Part shown: piece after piece, positions 33,423 to 45,400 of the stretch
Layout: every line of letters begins with the position of its first letter
How positions within the stretch are numbered: the first letter of the stretch is position 1
Assembly (NCBI GenBank): GCA_015178975.1
Contig: WHVD01000092.1
Coordinates: forward strand, 124,001-188,000
Direction: 5' to 3'
Origin: Hysterangium stoloniferum
Taxonomy: Eukaryota > Basidiomycota > Agaricomycetes > Hysterangiales > Hysterangiaceae
DNA: 64,000 bases
Made by a program: the position numbers and the translations under genes
Notes under the pieces: generated by a model
The model's input: only the letters and a program-made list of their open reading frames with translations
Told to the model about the DNA's origin: nothing
Database searches by the model: none

Positions 33423-35415
33423 CTATATGCGGACGCTATTGGGCTCCTCCTGGTTTGGTTGAGATCTGTCGACATTATCAAAAGAAAAAAGATTAGTAAT
33501 TGTGTCCAATTGATGCAAGACCTTTGTCAGGGTAGCCATGTTCCTCCAACAATGATATGGGGGACTAATTAGACCTACCGACACACGAGTGGAAGGAGTG
33601 GCGACCACGCAAAGGAAAGAACGTGCTGTCAAATCTAAACCCTCAAACAGCTCCCTGATGAATTGGTCATGGGTCGAGCCGCGCATGGCGTTACAATGTG
33701 GAAGGAGGGAAACGAAAATGGCGATGGTATTGCTGCGCACTGTGGTACACGCAGATTCGGGCTCGGAAGATCCAGCTATCAGTTTCAGAGTCAATGTGAT
33801 TATGCGCTTACCACACACAAGGAGAGCCCAACTAGGACTCGTGTGGGTCAGAATGAGACTGGTAGGACAGTTTCATGGGTGGATGTAAGATGGTGCTATG
33901 AGGTAAAATGTTGTGACCGTACCTTGTGATGGGCCCAATGAGCGAAGAAACCACATTCAGCCGGTTGATGTGATCAGCGAGAAGCGTGCTGCTGTCGAAG
34001 AAGATTTTCAAGGAGTAAATACTCCAATACAGTGAGTCCAACGTGTCGAAATCAAGATGAAGTGTCAATGACGCTATATGCATGGGTATGTCGTCCAATA
34101 CAACCCTCAATACAGCGCCAGCGATATCTCGAAACCATGCATCTTGTTGGATGCAACACACGAGAAGCTCTATAGGATATTCATAAAATCTAACTCGTTG
34201 TGTCTGATATTCTCTGTTATGATTTTGGTGGGAAGGATGAAATGGTGTGATGGCACGACGCACGGTTGTAACCAGAATTCAAGGCAACCTCTGATCGCCG
34301 TGAGCTCCTTTACAGATAGTGGACGCATGTGGCAGATCCCTTCCACGATGTGAATAAGGCGGAAAAGGGGGAAGCGCTGATCAAATCCTGAGACATATTG
34401 AAATTCTGATGAATAACGGGCGATGTGTATGATGAATGTTGATGCAACCTCATCCAAGTTGGTGTGCAGCGGTGACTTGACTAAAACGTTGTAAAGTGAT
34501 GACGTAATCGCAGGTGACGCGTCTCTATCTACCCGGGGCAGTAAAAGAAGGCCGCAGCCAAGAATGTCATAAGCTTCATAGTGCCTTTGCCGCTCCCGTA
34601 AGAAAATATCGGGAAACTCTCTAAAACCACTGTCGCTCTTCTCCGAATTTGAGGCGGGTATATAGGTCTACGACTCAGATGTGAGTCTTTCCAGTGTATT
34701 CAATGATTGAGGTATCCCTACCTCGCTAAATCAGCACTGTCTTGAACTAGTCTTCCCAGTTTTGGCAGCGTAAGATGCTTGTGTAGAAACTTGCCCAAGG
34801 CACCACCGTCTCGTACCAAACGGGTGATTTCCCGGTATATTGTCAGCTTTGCGACCAGCGAAGCTGTCTTAGCACTGTGAAGGACTTTCATCCCAACCCT
34901 TTCCAAACCGACTCCACAGTAATACCCGGGGCCAATGTCAATACTTGACATTGTCCCCTGACTCCGTGAGATCATTCCCCAGTCATCGGCATGACTGCAA
35001 TAGGGGCTGAGGTTGGATGTCGTGTTGGTGGATATCTTAATAACATTCGGTGGGTCATGGTAACACGTTTCTCCTTGACACTGAATACGCAGCATGTGAC
35101 ACATCACATGGAAATAGCATTATACTTTACTCACCCACTCGTCAACCCAAATCTCTATATGGTTTCAGACAGCTGTATGTGTTGCCTACCATCCGGGCCC
35201 CGATAACATAAATCATCGCCGGGTTCGTTACAACCCCATCGTTCTCGAAGCTTCTTCCTGAACATCTCTCTCATCCCTTTAACAGTCTCATCCCGTTGCT
35301 CTGAACTCAATACACCAGGGGAAACTAAGGGTGGGAGTTCCTCAATGCCTTCAAGGTCGATCTCAGCCGTTGCCGAATCGTGATTCCCCTGAGCCGTCTC
35401 GTTGGAAGTAGACAT
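33423..35415 (-). pseudogene. Family A copy, nearly complete
   Basis: Exon 1 35135-35415 (one base short near its end, shifting the frame after HIQLS), exon 2 34722-35080 (359 bp, open), exon 3 34264-34673 (about 34 bp shorter than the intact copy, in the WLDRDAS region), exon 4 33923-34213 (291 bp, open), and exon 5 from 33858. Exon 5 lacks the usual stop and runs on to 33423 through D-side sequence. Splice sites are conserved. Confidence 0.8.
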
Positions 35416-35617
35416 TGGTGGGTAGCAGTCTCACCTACACTAGAAGGGGGTGCCTTGCTTTTATGCCGCCATCAGTCGGAGAGTTAATTCCATGAAGGTA
35501 CAGCGTTATGGCCGTACTTACACGGGATACACAGCATTACGCCTTCCACTGAAGGCTCACACAGCATATAATAATAGTTTAGTCGATTGTCACCTCATAG
35601 TATAGCATTTCTCAGCG
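35416..35617 (-). promoter_or_regulatory. Family A 5' flank
   Basis: The conserved block between the C end and the A start. It is shorter than in other copies because about 100 bp around the TATA-like box is missing (CACAGCAT joins directly to TACGCC). Confidence 0.4.
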
Positions 35618-36345
35618 TCAGAGTTGGAAGCAAAACGGTTTTTCTGATATCGAGAAGTAACATTGCCATGTGCCATATAAATGCAGTCCAGAGCGATGCC
35701 CAATGGTTGCTGCCATCAAGTTGCGGCTGTCAGCCTCAGGCTTTGTCCAGAGAGATCGCACACTTCCTGTTTTAATTTTGCAAAGTTTCACCGAGGAGAA
35801 ACCCGGTGCCAGTGATGGCCTAGTCGCATCAATGGTAAGCAATGTGATTTTTTCATTCGCCCTCGCCATTTCCTTGATTGTGACGAATCCATCCGGGTGT
35901 GTATTAACTCATTCTGAATATAATCTCGTCTCATGCGACACTGACAGCTAGCCTTATCATTGTCTGTCTCTCTGAGTGGAATGGTTCCCCCCCGGCTCAC
36001 ACGATTGATGCGTGGACATTGCTCTTCAAGGCGACGATGACAAGGTAGATCAAGCATTGTGACCCACTCGTAGTTTGACCCATTGCAGGCAGAGCTCTTC
36101 CGGTACGTAAAAATTCACCACGCTGGCTATGCTAATACATTCCCCTTTGCTACCATCTTTCTGCCCCCTTCGGTGCTGCCAATTCCACTGTGCCCTGTAA
36201 GCTCCACATGGGTCGCTGTACCATCCCTCTTCGTTCCCACAAGATGGCCATTCATTGCAGCCCTGCGTCTGTCACCACAATCGATCCTTCATTTTCTCGC
36301 TTTGGCTAATTTGTCAGTCAAGGAATGGACGAGGGAGCCTTAATC
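35618..36345 (-). pseudogene. Family C copy
   Basis: LPCHRRLEEQCPRINRVS (36057-36010) and, in another frame across a short intron-like gap (GTCAGT...ATTCAG), NTHPDGFVTIKEMARANEKITLLTI and FSSVKLCKIK (about 35860-35740). The upstream part with VGTKRD and THVELTGHSG lies at about 36250-36150. Intron-like spacing is the same in the copies at 51190 and 57890. Confidence 0.5.
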
Positions 36346-36387
36346 TTAACATACTTCCGAGATGATAATCGGTTGTTGTCGTCAAAA

Positions 36388-36655
36388 AATGGGCGGAATA
36401 TGCGACGCTTGCCACGGCAATGCATCACAGTGTCTGGCTCTCAAATACTCCCAAGTTCAGCAGGATAACAACAGAATTATGTCTTGGGAATACAATTTGG
36501 ATCACTCTTGGCGACAATTATACTTCGGTATGCTGGTATCGGACCAAAAACGACAGCAATTTCTTTCAAAGACAGTGGCAATGGTCGAACCCGGTCTCAG
36601 ACTGGTTCAGAAACCGTCCAGGAATATTTGCTGCCATGAGACGTATATATATAGT
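36388..36655 (+). CDS. Family X copy, open
   Basis: From ATG at 36388: MGGICDACHGNAS, QDNNRIMSWEYNLDHSW, LVSDQKRQQFLSKTV. The frame runs on to 36781 across the X/B boundary. Two other frames are also partly open. It is divergent from C and convergent with B. Unrecognised. Confidence 0.4.
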
Positions 36656-36699
36656 CTTACAATATATTTAATTATTAGTCACAAAACACAAAGCCCTAC

Positions 36700-37440
36700 A
36701 AAGCCAAAGGTATCGAGCATAAGAAGTGATTGTATGAGCTTTCAACTCGACTCAAATGATGTAGGTTTATGCAACTATTAATGCTGCCAAAGCGACCTGA
36801 AAACAAAATGAAAAAGGAAAGATATTATCCTCTTCCTTGCTTGCTTTCAATATACCAGTGAAAGGTGTCCACCGTGCAAAGGAAGGAACACGGATAGAAA
36901 CTAAATTCCCAAGAGGTTCAAGGTTGAACCAGGTCGTTGAGATGCGCATTGTCCCTTAATGTGCAAGGAGAGAAACAAGAATGGTGAGGGGAGAGAGCCC
37001 TGGTACACAGATTCGGGGTCAGATGGTCCAGCTATTAGTTCAGTATAGCCCCAATTATTCCTTTGAGAGCTGACGCCCATGGCCAATGTGGTCTCCAAGT
37101 CATTTACATCAGAAATGGACTGGTGAGGTAATGTCATGCACAAATGAAAGACAATACTGCAAGAGAAAAGATGGTGAACATAGTGTATTAAGGACTTCAC
37201 AAGCAAGGAACCCACCCAAGTTGATGTGAATGGAGACCAGCACCGTGTTATCATTGAAGAAGGTTAGCAGGGCGAAACGTTTCCACGACAGTGATTGCTA
37301 TGTTGAAAAATGAATATGACCCCCCGAGGATGTCATATTTATGTTTATTCCATCCACCACGATATTGAATATGGGTTAAAGGCCCTTGTTTATTGCAAGG
37401 GTTTGGGGTATAAGATCGCCGACCTGGAGATTGAACATGG
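36700..37440 (-). pseudogene. Family B copy
   Basis: Open 37254-36901: STWVGSLLVKSLIHYVHHLFS, QSISDVNDLETTLAMG, ELIAGPSDPES. Upstream, ETFRPANLL-like residues correspond to the exon 4 NDSTLLTDHIN region of A. It is the counterpart of 31223-30816. Confidence 0.5.
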
Positions 37441-37598
37441 ATTTTGAAGATAAGCGTGAACGAGAGAAATGTTGTCATGGATCAGTGATTATTCCTACTG
37501 TTATCTGTTATTCTTTAATGACTTCCTTCGTGTAATCCTAGGTAAGTGACGTGGGAACCGAGGTGGCGGGGCTTCTTCGAGATTTGGTAGTGGTATTC

Positions 37599-37865
37599 AA
37601 TATAATGGGATGGTCGTTAATGAATCCGATGTGGTTCTAGCAACGACCATAACTTGCCGATATATTCAACATGTGTGTGAGAGAGAGTTGTGGAGCATGC
37701 TGCGAGGTAAAAAGTGGCTGTATGCGCTCTTAAAATGGATCAAACCTCTATGTGGCTTGAAAATACGGTTACAGATATCAAGAGAACTCATTAAAATCGA
37801 GTCAAATTGATCGAGAAAGACTTTCCCCTGGGCAACCATATTTCTTCAAAACTGAGACCATGTTA
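37599..37865 (+). pseudogene. Family D' copy
   Basis: Open 37610-37810: MVVNESDVVLATT, YIQHVC, KKWLYALLKWIKPLCGLK. It matches the core of the D repeats (DxSLATxxxxxCIQxM). Head to head with B, tail to tail with M. Confidence 0.45.
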
Positions 37866-37894
37866 GAATTAGACGATATGGACGCACCAGTGAA

Positions 37895-38360
37895 AGGTGT
37901 CGCCACGACGCATCAGAAGCCATTGGCGGTGAGAACTAGACCTTCATAGTCAATCATGGATCCTTCGTTGATTGAGTTGCGGATCGCGTCCCAATGGATT
38001 AGGCTAGAAATGAGAATGGCGGTGGTATTGAAGCTGCGCACCGTGGTACACGTGAGTCCAGGTCGAACACCGATTATTTCTTCGGCGCATACATAATGTA
38101 GCAACTCTGTGTTCGATGTGACGATGGCAACTAGATTGATGATTGTGAAGTACTGTGAGTCTTTTTCAATGTTAAAGCTGACATCTGGCAGTGTCTCCTT
38201 GGCTAGCACCATTATAGCGACTAACTCACCAGCATTATTTTTGATAAACCTGCCTGGAACCCTCATAGTTATATTCCGGGGGTTATTTTCCGAAAAATGG
38301 AGATGTAAGTCGAATTCGTTAATGCTATCGACACATTAATGAAAGGTGTGGCGACTACGC
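37895..38360 (-). pseudogene. Family M copy
   Basis: Open 38266-37913: MRVPGRFIKNNAGELVAIM, LPDVSFNIEKDSQYFTI, CAEEIIGV. A gap removes the LILIAGSS segment, then TVRSFNTTAILISSLIHW follows in frame. Confidence 0.5.
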
Positions 38361-39704
38361 ACAGGAAAGAACAGGCAACGATAACCAACGTTCAAGAGTC
38401 CGACGAATCTTGTCTTTCATATTAGATTGAATCAAATGTCTTTTTAGATACTACTCGAAATGAAACAATTCAAAACATAAAAATCGGTAGAATGAACAAA
38501 AATGAACAAAAATGAAAGCAGCACGTGAAATGTCAGGATAGCCAGTAAAATACATCGTCGTGGCGTGTAGTGTGACCCTAGCGACTGAAACATTCAAACA
38601 CAGCACAAACGAGATGTCTTGGCTTGGCTTGTGCACGTGGCGGGTCGCTGTGGGTCCTCTTCAGCTGATTCCCTCTAACATCACCACGAGTTACCTTTCC
38701 CTTATCTAAGGTGAATGCTCACGACAATGTGAAGATGTGTCTTGATCATGGTGTTGTCCAATGGCTCGACCCGGCTATTTCACGAGAATAGCGGTGGGAC
38801 GGCCTTCTTTGAGACGTCCTAGTGGTATTCGATTGACATTGTTATCACTACTATATGCGATGTGATTTCACCGAGTAGTCCTCGGAATATTTTCAACACC
38901 AGTCTAGAGAACCTCAGCGATCATTACAAGTGAATATCTTCGCTATTAAATCGCGTCAAATTATGTAGTTTCATACAACTCTCAAGTCCGCAGTCTGTTT
39001 GAAATGATTGTCATTTATAAATAGGATCTCCGTCTAGCCACGGGTGGTCACCGCAAGTGTATTCGACTCACGTATGGCATCAACGCGTCCAAGCTGCAGC
39101 GCTCGTGGCAATGGTGAAAAATGACTATATGCGCTCTTATATTTTCTCGACCTATGGGAGCTTGATTGTCAAATGATCAATGGAAGAAAAGTAGTTTAAG
39201 GAATTCGCTCAACACATTCCCCCGCATGGTGTGGAGGCCCTTGGTCTGAAGATAATGGATCTTGTCGATTGAACACTGGCCTGAATGTATGATGAGCCTG
39301 AACGCGACATGTATCTAAATGGCGACGGGGGAGGCCTTTTTCAGACCTTCAATGACATCGTATTTAAAACAAATGTAGTTCATGATTTAGATGTTAGTAT
39401 AGGGACGGTTAGTGCCCCAAAATGTATTCAACGCATGTGTGGGGACACTGCGGACCTCGCGGCTATAATACAAAGTGATTATATGCGTTCTTACATAGGT
39501 TCAAATAATATAGCTTTATACCATCTGCAACCCCAGCTGCAAAGTGAATTGAATGAAGGGCGACGCTATTTGTTTCCTCGTGGTTTGGTTGAGATGTATC
39601 AGCATTATCGAAGAGAAATGATTAGCGAGTGTGTCCAATTGATGGTGCAAGACCTTTGTCAGGGCAACCATGTTCCTCCACCACTGATATGGGGGTCTCG
39701 TTAG
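38361..39704 (+). pseudogene. M-D spacer and family D copy with open 3' part
   Basis: Spacer to about 38690 and a degraded first part. 39285-39704 is open for 139 codons from an ATG, with YDEPERDMYLNGDGG, DVSIGTVSAPKCIQRMCG, TADLAAIIQSDYMRSYIG, YLFPRGLVEMYQHYRRE and VQLMVQDLCQGNHVPPPLIW. This is the best D C-terminal part in the window. The frame depends on a single-base difference from other copies near GGGGACACTG, so it may be fortuitous. Confidence 0.5.
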
Positions 39705-39769
39705 ACCCTACTGACACACAAGTGGATGGTGTGGCGACCACGGAAAGGAAAGAACGTGCGGTCAAATAT

Positions 39770-41599
39770 AAACGCTCAAGCGGGTACGCGCATGATGTCA
39801 CAATGTGGAAGAAGAGAAACGAGCAGGACGATGATATCGACGCTTCGCACTGTGGTACACGCGTATTCGGGCCTGGAAGATCCAGCTATCAGTTTAAGAG
39901 TAACCACCATGATTATCTCGGCAGAATGCAAGAGCGCGGAATTTTGACTCGCTTCCATCAGAATCAGACTGGTAGGAAAGTTGCATAGGCGGATGTAAGA
40001 CGGTGTTACAAGGTCAAATATTGTGAACATACCGTACGATGGGCCCAATGAGCGAAGAAACCACATTCAGCTGGTTGATGTAATCGGTGAGAAGCGTGCA
40101 GACATCGAAGAAGGTTTGCAAGGACCGCATACTCCGATACAGTGAATATGATATCTCTGAATCAGTATGACGTGTCAATGACGCTGTATACATATTTATG
40201 TCGTCCACTAAAACCTTCAATGCAGCTCCAGCAATATCTCGAAACGATGCATCTTGGTGGATGCAACACAAGAAGCCGTGTAAGATAGTCATACGAGGTA
40301 AATCGGTATGGGTAATTTTTTCTATTATGGTTTTGGTGGGCGGATGAAATGATGTGATGTCACGACGCACGGTTGTATCCAGAATTCAATGCAAGCTCTG
40401 ATCGTCGTGAGCTCCTCTAACGTGGCAGATCGCTTCCACGATATACATATGAGGCGAAAAAGGGTAGGGGCCGGTCAAATTCTGAGACATGATGAGATCA
40501 TGATAGATAACCGGCGATTTGTAAGATAAATGTTGACGCAACCTCATCAAAGTTGGTGTGCAGCGGTGACTTGACTAAAACGTTGTAAAGTGATGACGTA
40601 ATCGCAGGTGCCGCGATGGCAGGTGGCGCGTCTCTATCTAACCAATGGACGCCGGGACACCACTTGAAGGCCGAAGCCAAGGATGTCATAAGCTGGGTAG
40701 TGTGACCTTTGCTACTTCGCGCCGCATATAAAGTGAAGGGACCAAGTACTCATTTAAAACCATCCATTCTCGTTTCCGAATTTGAGGTGGGTATGTGGGC
40801 CTACAAAGGAACGTGAGTAATTCCAGTGTATTCAATGATTGACGCTAAGGTATCCCTACCTCGCTAAATCAACACTCTCTTGAACTAGTCTTCCCAATAT
40901 TGGCAGGGTGAGATGCTTGTGTAGAACCTTGCTACAGGCACTGTCTTGAGACAATTGACTTATGATTTACCCGTATATTGTCAGCTTTGCCATCAGTGAA
41001 GCATTCTTCGCACTGTGGAGGACTTTCATCCCAACCATTTCCAAACCGACTCCACAGTAATACCCGGGGCCAATTCCAATACTTGACGATGTTTCAAGAC
41101 TCCCTGAGATCATTCCCCAGTCCTCTGCATGACTGTGATGCGGGCTGAGATTGGATGTCGTGTTGGTGGATATCTTAACAACAGTGGTTGGCTCATGGTA
41201 GGTCGTTTCTCCTTGACACTGAAGTGTGCCTCATCTGACATAGATCATTCTGGAAATAGCATTATATTTTACTCACCAACTCGTCAACCCAGACCTCTAT
41301 ATGGTTTGCAGACAGTCGTATGTGCTGCCCATCATCGGGGGCCCGATACCACAAATAATGGCCAGGTTCGTTACAGCGCCATCGTTCTTGAAACTTCTCC
41401 CTGAATATCTCTCTCGTCCTGTCAATGATCTCGTCCTGTCAATGATCTCGTCCCGTCAATGATCTCGTCCCGTCCATGATCTCGTCCCGTTTCTCTGAGC
41501 TCAATACACCCAAGGGTGGTAGCTGCTCAATGTCTTCAAGTAAATCCCAGCCGTAGCCGAATCGTCATTCCCCAGAGTCGTCTCGTTGAAAGCAGACAT
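39770..41599 (-). pseudogene. Family A copy with repeat-expanded exon 1
   Basis: Exon 5 about 39776-39974, exon 4 about 40036-40328, exon 3 about 40386-40800, exon 2 about 40862-41220, and exon 1 about 41276-41599. Exon 1 contains four tandem copies of a 17-bp unit. Exon 2 lacks a few bases, exon 3 has a small in-frame insertion (AIAAPAIT) and a degraded 5' part, and exon 5 is truncated after CDIMR. Non-functional. Confidence 0.7.
41411..41490. repeat. 17-bp tandem repeat in exon 1
   Basis: Four to five copies of TGATCTCGTCCCGTCAA-like units, expanded from the single stretch that encodes RDEIV in other copies. Confidence 0.85.
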
Positions 41600-42185
41600 T
41601 GGTGGGTAGCAGTCTTACTTACACTAGAAGGGGGTACCTAGCATTTATGCCACCATCGGTCGGAGAGTTAATTCCACCAAGGGACGGCCTCATGACCGTG
41701 CTTACACAGGATACACAGCATTTCACTCCTAGGCCCTTGGTTTTAAGCTCACGGAACTTGTCGATTGAACACTGGTCTGAAGGGATGATGAGCCTGAACG
41801 AAAAAGGCATCGAAATGGCAACGGGGGAGGCGTTTTCAGACCTTTAATGATATCATATTTAAAACAAGTATTGTTCATGATTCGGATGTTGGTCTACCCA
41901 CGGCTAGTGCCCCCAACTGTTTTCAACACATGGATGGGGACAACTGCAGAGCTCGCGGCGATGATACAAAATGATTATATGCGTTCTTACATAGGTCCAA
42001 ATCATATAGCTTTATAACATCCCCAACCACCGCGGCAAAGAAAAAAGGGCGACGCTATTGGACTCCTCCTGGTTTGGTTGTGTTGTGTCGGCATTATCGA
42101 AGAGAAATAATTAGAAGGTGTGACCAATTGATGGGGCAAGACCGGTGTCGCGGGAACCATGTTTCTCCAACACTGATATGAGGCT
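41600..42185 (+). pseudogene. A upstream piece joined to a D fragment
   Basis: 41600-41735 is the minus-strand A 5' flank. From about 41742 the sequence is the last half of D on the plus strand (EHWSEGMMSLNEKGIEMAT, then the CIQ-like and RALLDSSWFGC-like parts), convergent on the next A fragment. C, X and B are missing from this unit. Confidence 0.5.
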
Positions 42186-43020
42186 CTAATTAGAGCCTAT
42201 CGATACATGAGTGGAAGGTGTGGCGACCACGCAAAGGAAGGAACGTGCGGTCAAATCCAAACACTTGGGAGGGTAACTGATGGAGTGGTCATTGCTCGAG
42301 CTGTGCATTATGTCACAATGTGGAAGAAGAGAAGCGAGCAGGGGGATGATATCGAGGCTGCGCACTGTGGTACATGTAAATTCGGGCTCGGAAGATCCAA
42401 CTATCAGTTTCAGAGTCAATGCGATTATTCGATTACCACACATAAGGAGACGCCAATTAGGACTCGTGTGGGTCAGAACGAGACTGGTAGGACAGTTTCA
42501 TGGGCGGATGTAAGACGGTGCTATAAGGTAACATATTGTGAACATACCGTAGGGTAGACCCAACGAGCGAAGAAACCACATTCAGCTGGCAGACGTGATC
42601 GGTACGAAGCGTGCTGTAGTTGAAGAAGGTTTACAATGAGTAAATACTCCCCCACAATAAATCTAATGTCTCCAAATCAAGATGAAGTGTCAATGACGCT
42701 ATATGCACGTTTATGTCGTCCAATATAACCCTCAATGCCGCTGCAGAAAAATCTCGAAACCATGCATCTTGGTGGATGCAGCACACGAGAAGCCGTATAG
42801 GATGTTCAGATGAGGAAATTAGCGGCCGGTGACTTTGTCTGTTATGCTTTTGGTGGGATGAAATGATGTGATGTGGGGACGCACGGTTGTAACCAGAATT
42901 CAATGTACCCTCTGATCGCTGTGAGCTCCTCTACAGATAGTTGACGTGGCAGATCACTTCCACGATATACACAAGGCCAAAAATTGGCGAGAGATGATGA
43001 AATTCTATGAGATAACGGGT
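42186..43020 (-). pseudogene. Family A exons 3-5, 5'-truncated
   Basis: Exon 5 42186-42480 (IIALTLKLIVGSSEPEF, TVRSLDIIPLLASLLPHCD), exon 4 about 42548-42840 (HQDAWFRDFSAAALRV), and the last 150 bp of exon 3 to about 43020, where M/D-side sequence begins. Intron 3 is partly deleted. Confidence 0.65.
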
Positions 43021-44186
43021 AATATGTTCAAGAGGCCCACGGATCTTGTCGAATAGTCCTTTGATATTAGATTGAATCAAATGAATCTTTCGCTACTACT
43101 CGCAATGAAATAATTCAAAGATGTCAATTGGTGGAATGAACTCCAGTCAACTGAACTGGAAGCAGCAGGGGAATTGTTGGGATAGGGAGTGAAATAAATT
43201 GTCGTGACGTAGTATGACGCTAACGACTGAAACATTGAAACAGACCGCAAACCAGAAAATCTCGGGGAATGACTGCTCCACGTGTCGGGTCGTGGATGTT
43301 CTTCACCTCTTAGTTAATATGGGATTCCGCTTGACATTACCACGAGCTACATTTCTCTTATACAAGGTGAAAACTCACGACATGTGAAGAAATGTCGGTG
43401 TCTTGATCCTGGTGTTTTCCATTGGTTTGGGCCCGGCTTCCTGTTCTCCCAAATAAAGGACACGAGAAGAATGGTGGGACCACCTTCTTTGCGAGCCCGT
43501 AGTGGTATTCTATTGACATTGTTACTGCTAGTATATGCGATTTCAGCGAGTAGTCATTGGAGTATATTCAACACCAGTGTAGAGAACCTCGCAGCGACTA
43601 TTACAAACGACTATCTTCGCTTTAAAATTGTATGAAATTATGTAGCTTCATACAACTATCAAGTTCGCGTGCTGTTTGAAATGATTGTCATTGATAAAAA
43701 GGATCTCAGTCTAGCCGCTGGTGGTGACCGCGAGTGTATTCAATGCATGTATGGCATCAACGCGTGCAACATGCAGAGCGCGCGGCGGCGGCGAAAAGTG
43801 ACTGTATGCGCTCTTATATTTGCTCGGCCTATGGCAGCTTTATTGCCAAGTGTTCAATGAAAGTGAATTAGTTTAACGAATTCGCCCAGCACATTGACTC
43901 GCACGGTGTGGAGGCCCTTGGTGGGAAGATCATGGATCTTGTCGATTGAACATTACCCTGAAGGCATGACGAGCCTGAACGACACATGTATCAAATTTGG
44001 GATGGGGGAGACCTTTTTCAGACCTCCAGTGATATCTTTAAAATGCGGATATTAGTCTAGTCACGGCTAGTGGAAATGTATTCAACACACTTATGGGGAC
44101 AACTGAGGAGCTCGCGGCGATAATGAAAAGTGACTATATAGTTCTTACATAGGTTCAAACTATATAGATTCATATCATCTGCAACC
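43021..44186 (+). pseudogene. M-D spacer and family D copy
   Basis: Spacer 43021-43340. D follows: open 43384-43635 (CRCLDPGVFHWFGPGFLFSQ, then NTSVENLAATITNDYLRF in the same frame) and 43669-43860 (MLFEMIVIDKKDLSLAAGG, ECIQCMYGINACNMQSARR). Two consecutive open segments support the D reading frame seen at 19307. It continues degraded to 44186. Confidence 0.5.
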
Positions 44187-44455
44187 CCCGGAGAATCCGC
44201 GAAGGTAAAACGTAGCAATATATGCTCTTACATTGACTAAAAATATGTAGCTTTATACCACTTGGAAATCAAGGTACGAAGCGCAGAAATTAAAAGTGAA
44301 ATAGCACTATCCTCCTAGTGAGATGTGTCGGCATTATCGAAGAGAGACGATTATAAATCGGGCGAAATAGATCGAGCAAGACCTTCCCCAGGCTAACGAT
44401 GTTTCTTCACCACTGAGACCACGTTTGAATTATATGATACGGATGCGCCAGTGAA
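44187..44455 (+). pseudogene. D' fragment, left palindrome arm
   Basis: Short stretch matching the D'/D tail (GAGATGTGTCGGCATTATCG and ATCGAGCAAGACCTTCCCC). No long frame. Its mirror copy is at about 49100-49384. Confidence 0.35.
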
Positions 44456-45400
44456 AAGTGTGGTGTCGATACATAAGAAGGAATTGGCGGTGAGAACTAG
44501 ACCTTCATAGTCGATCATGGATCCTTCTTTGATTGAACCGCGGATCGCGTCCCAATGTATATGGAGTAAAACTAGAATGGCGATGGTATTGAAGCTGCGT
44601 CCCGTGGTACACGCGGGTCCGGGGTCGAGAGATCCACAGCTATCAGGATCAGACTAACCCCGATTATTTCTTCGCCCCATAATGTAGCAACTCTGTTCGA
44701 TGTGACAATGGCAAGGTAGATTAAAGATGACGAAGTAGTGTGAGTCCTTTCCAATGTTAAGGCCGACATCTGGGAGTGTCTCCTTGGTTAGCACCATTAT
44801 GGCGACTAACTCACCAGCATTATTTTTGATAAAACGGCCTGGAAGCCTCATAGTGTTAGTAATCAAGTCTTCGCATAAATCGAAATCGGAATCAAACCTA
44901 CAATGACGAATGTATGCGCATATATGCGCATATATTGTAGTGCCGTTAAGGGGAGAGTAACTCCTAATCGCGAATTTTTCCTTAATGATGTAATGGACTA
45001 GAAGCTTCGAGTATCTAGATTTCTCCTTTTTACTCCCCTAATAACTCTCCTAAAATAATTAGAAAGTAAATAAAAAGTCGTGATATTTCGCCATATACCT
45101 CAGTGAAGTTTACTCACTCACTCACTGAGGTATATGCGCAATCATCTATTATTATTCTATTACTTACAAAACCTCTTATAGCTTCGAATTTAGGTACTAT
45201 AATATATAGTGAAGTTTACTCACTCACTCACTGTCCTTCCGAATTATTGTCTCCTATTCAACACATAGTTATGTTTCGGGGGTTATTTTCCGGAAAATGG
45301 ACACGTAAGTCGAATTCGTCAATGCTACCGACACATCAGTGAAAGGTGTGGCGACTGCGCATAGGAAGGAACAGGTGACGACAACTAACATTCAAGAGGC
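44456..45400 (-). pseudogene. Family M copy split by an LTR
   Basis: 3' part 44456-44853 (MRLPGRFIKNNAGELVAIM, LPDVGLNIGKDSHYF) and 5' part 45264-45400, separated by the LTR 44854-45263. The mirror copy at 48600-49100 is not split. Confidence 0.55.
44854..45263 (-). mobile_element. Solo LTR, type S, TSD CATAG
   Basis: 410 bp from TGTTAGTAATCAAGTC to CCTATTCAACA, with CATAG at 44849-44853 and 45264-45268. Reverse complement of 1323-1752 with moderate divergence. Contains the palindrome TATACCTCAGTG...CACTGAGGTATA at about 45093-45135 and repeated GTGAGTGAGTGAG tracts. Confidence 0.9.
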
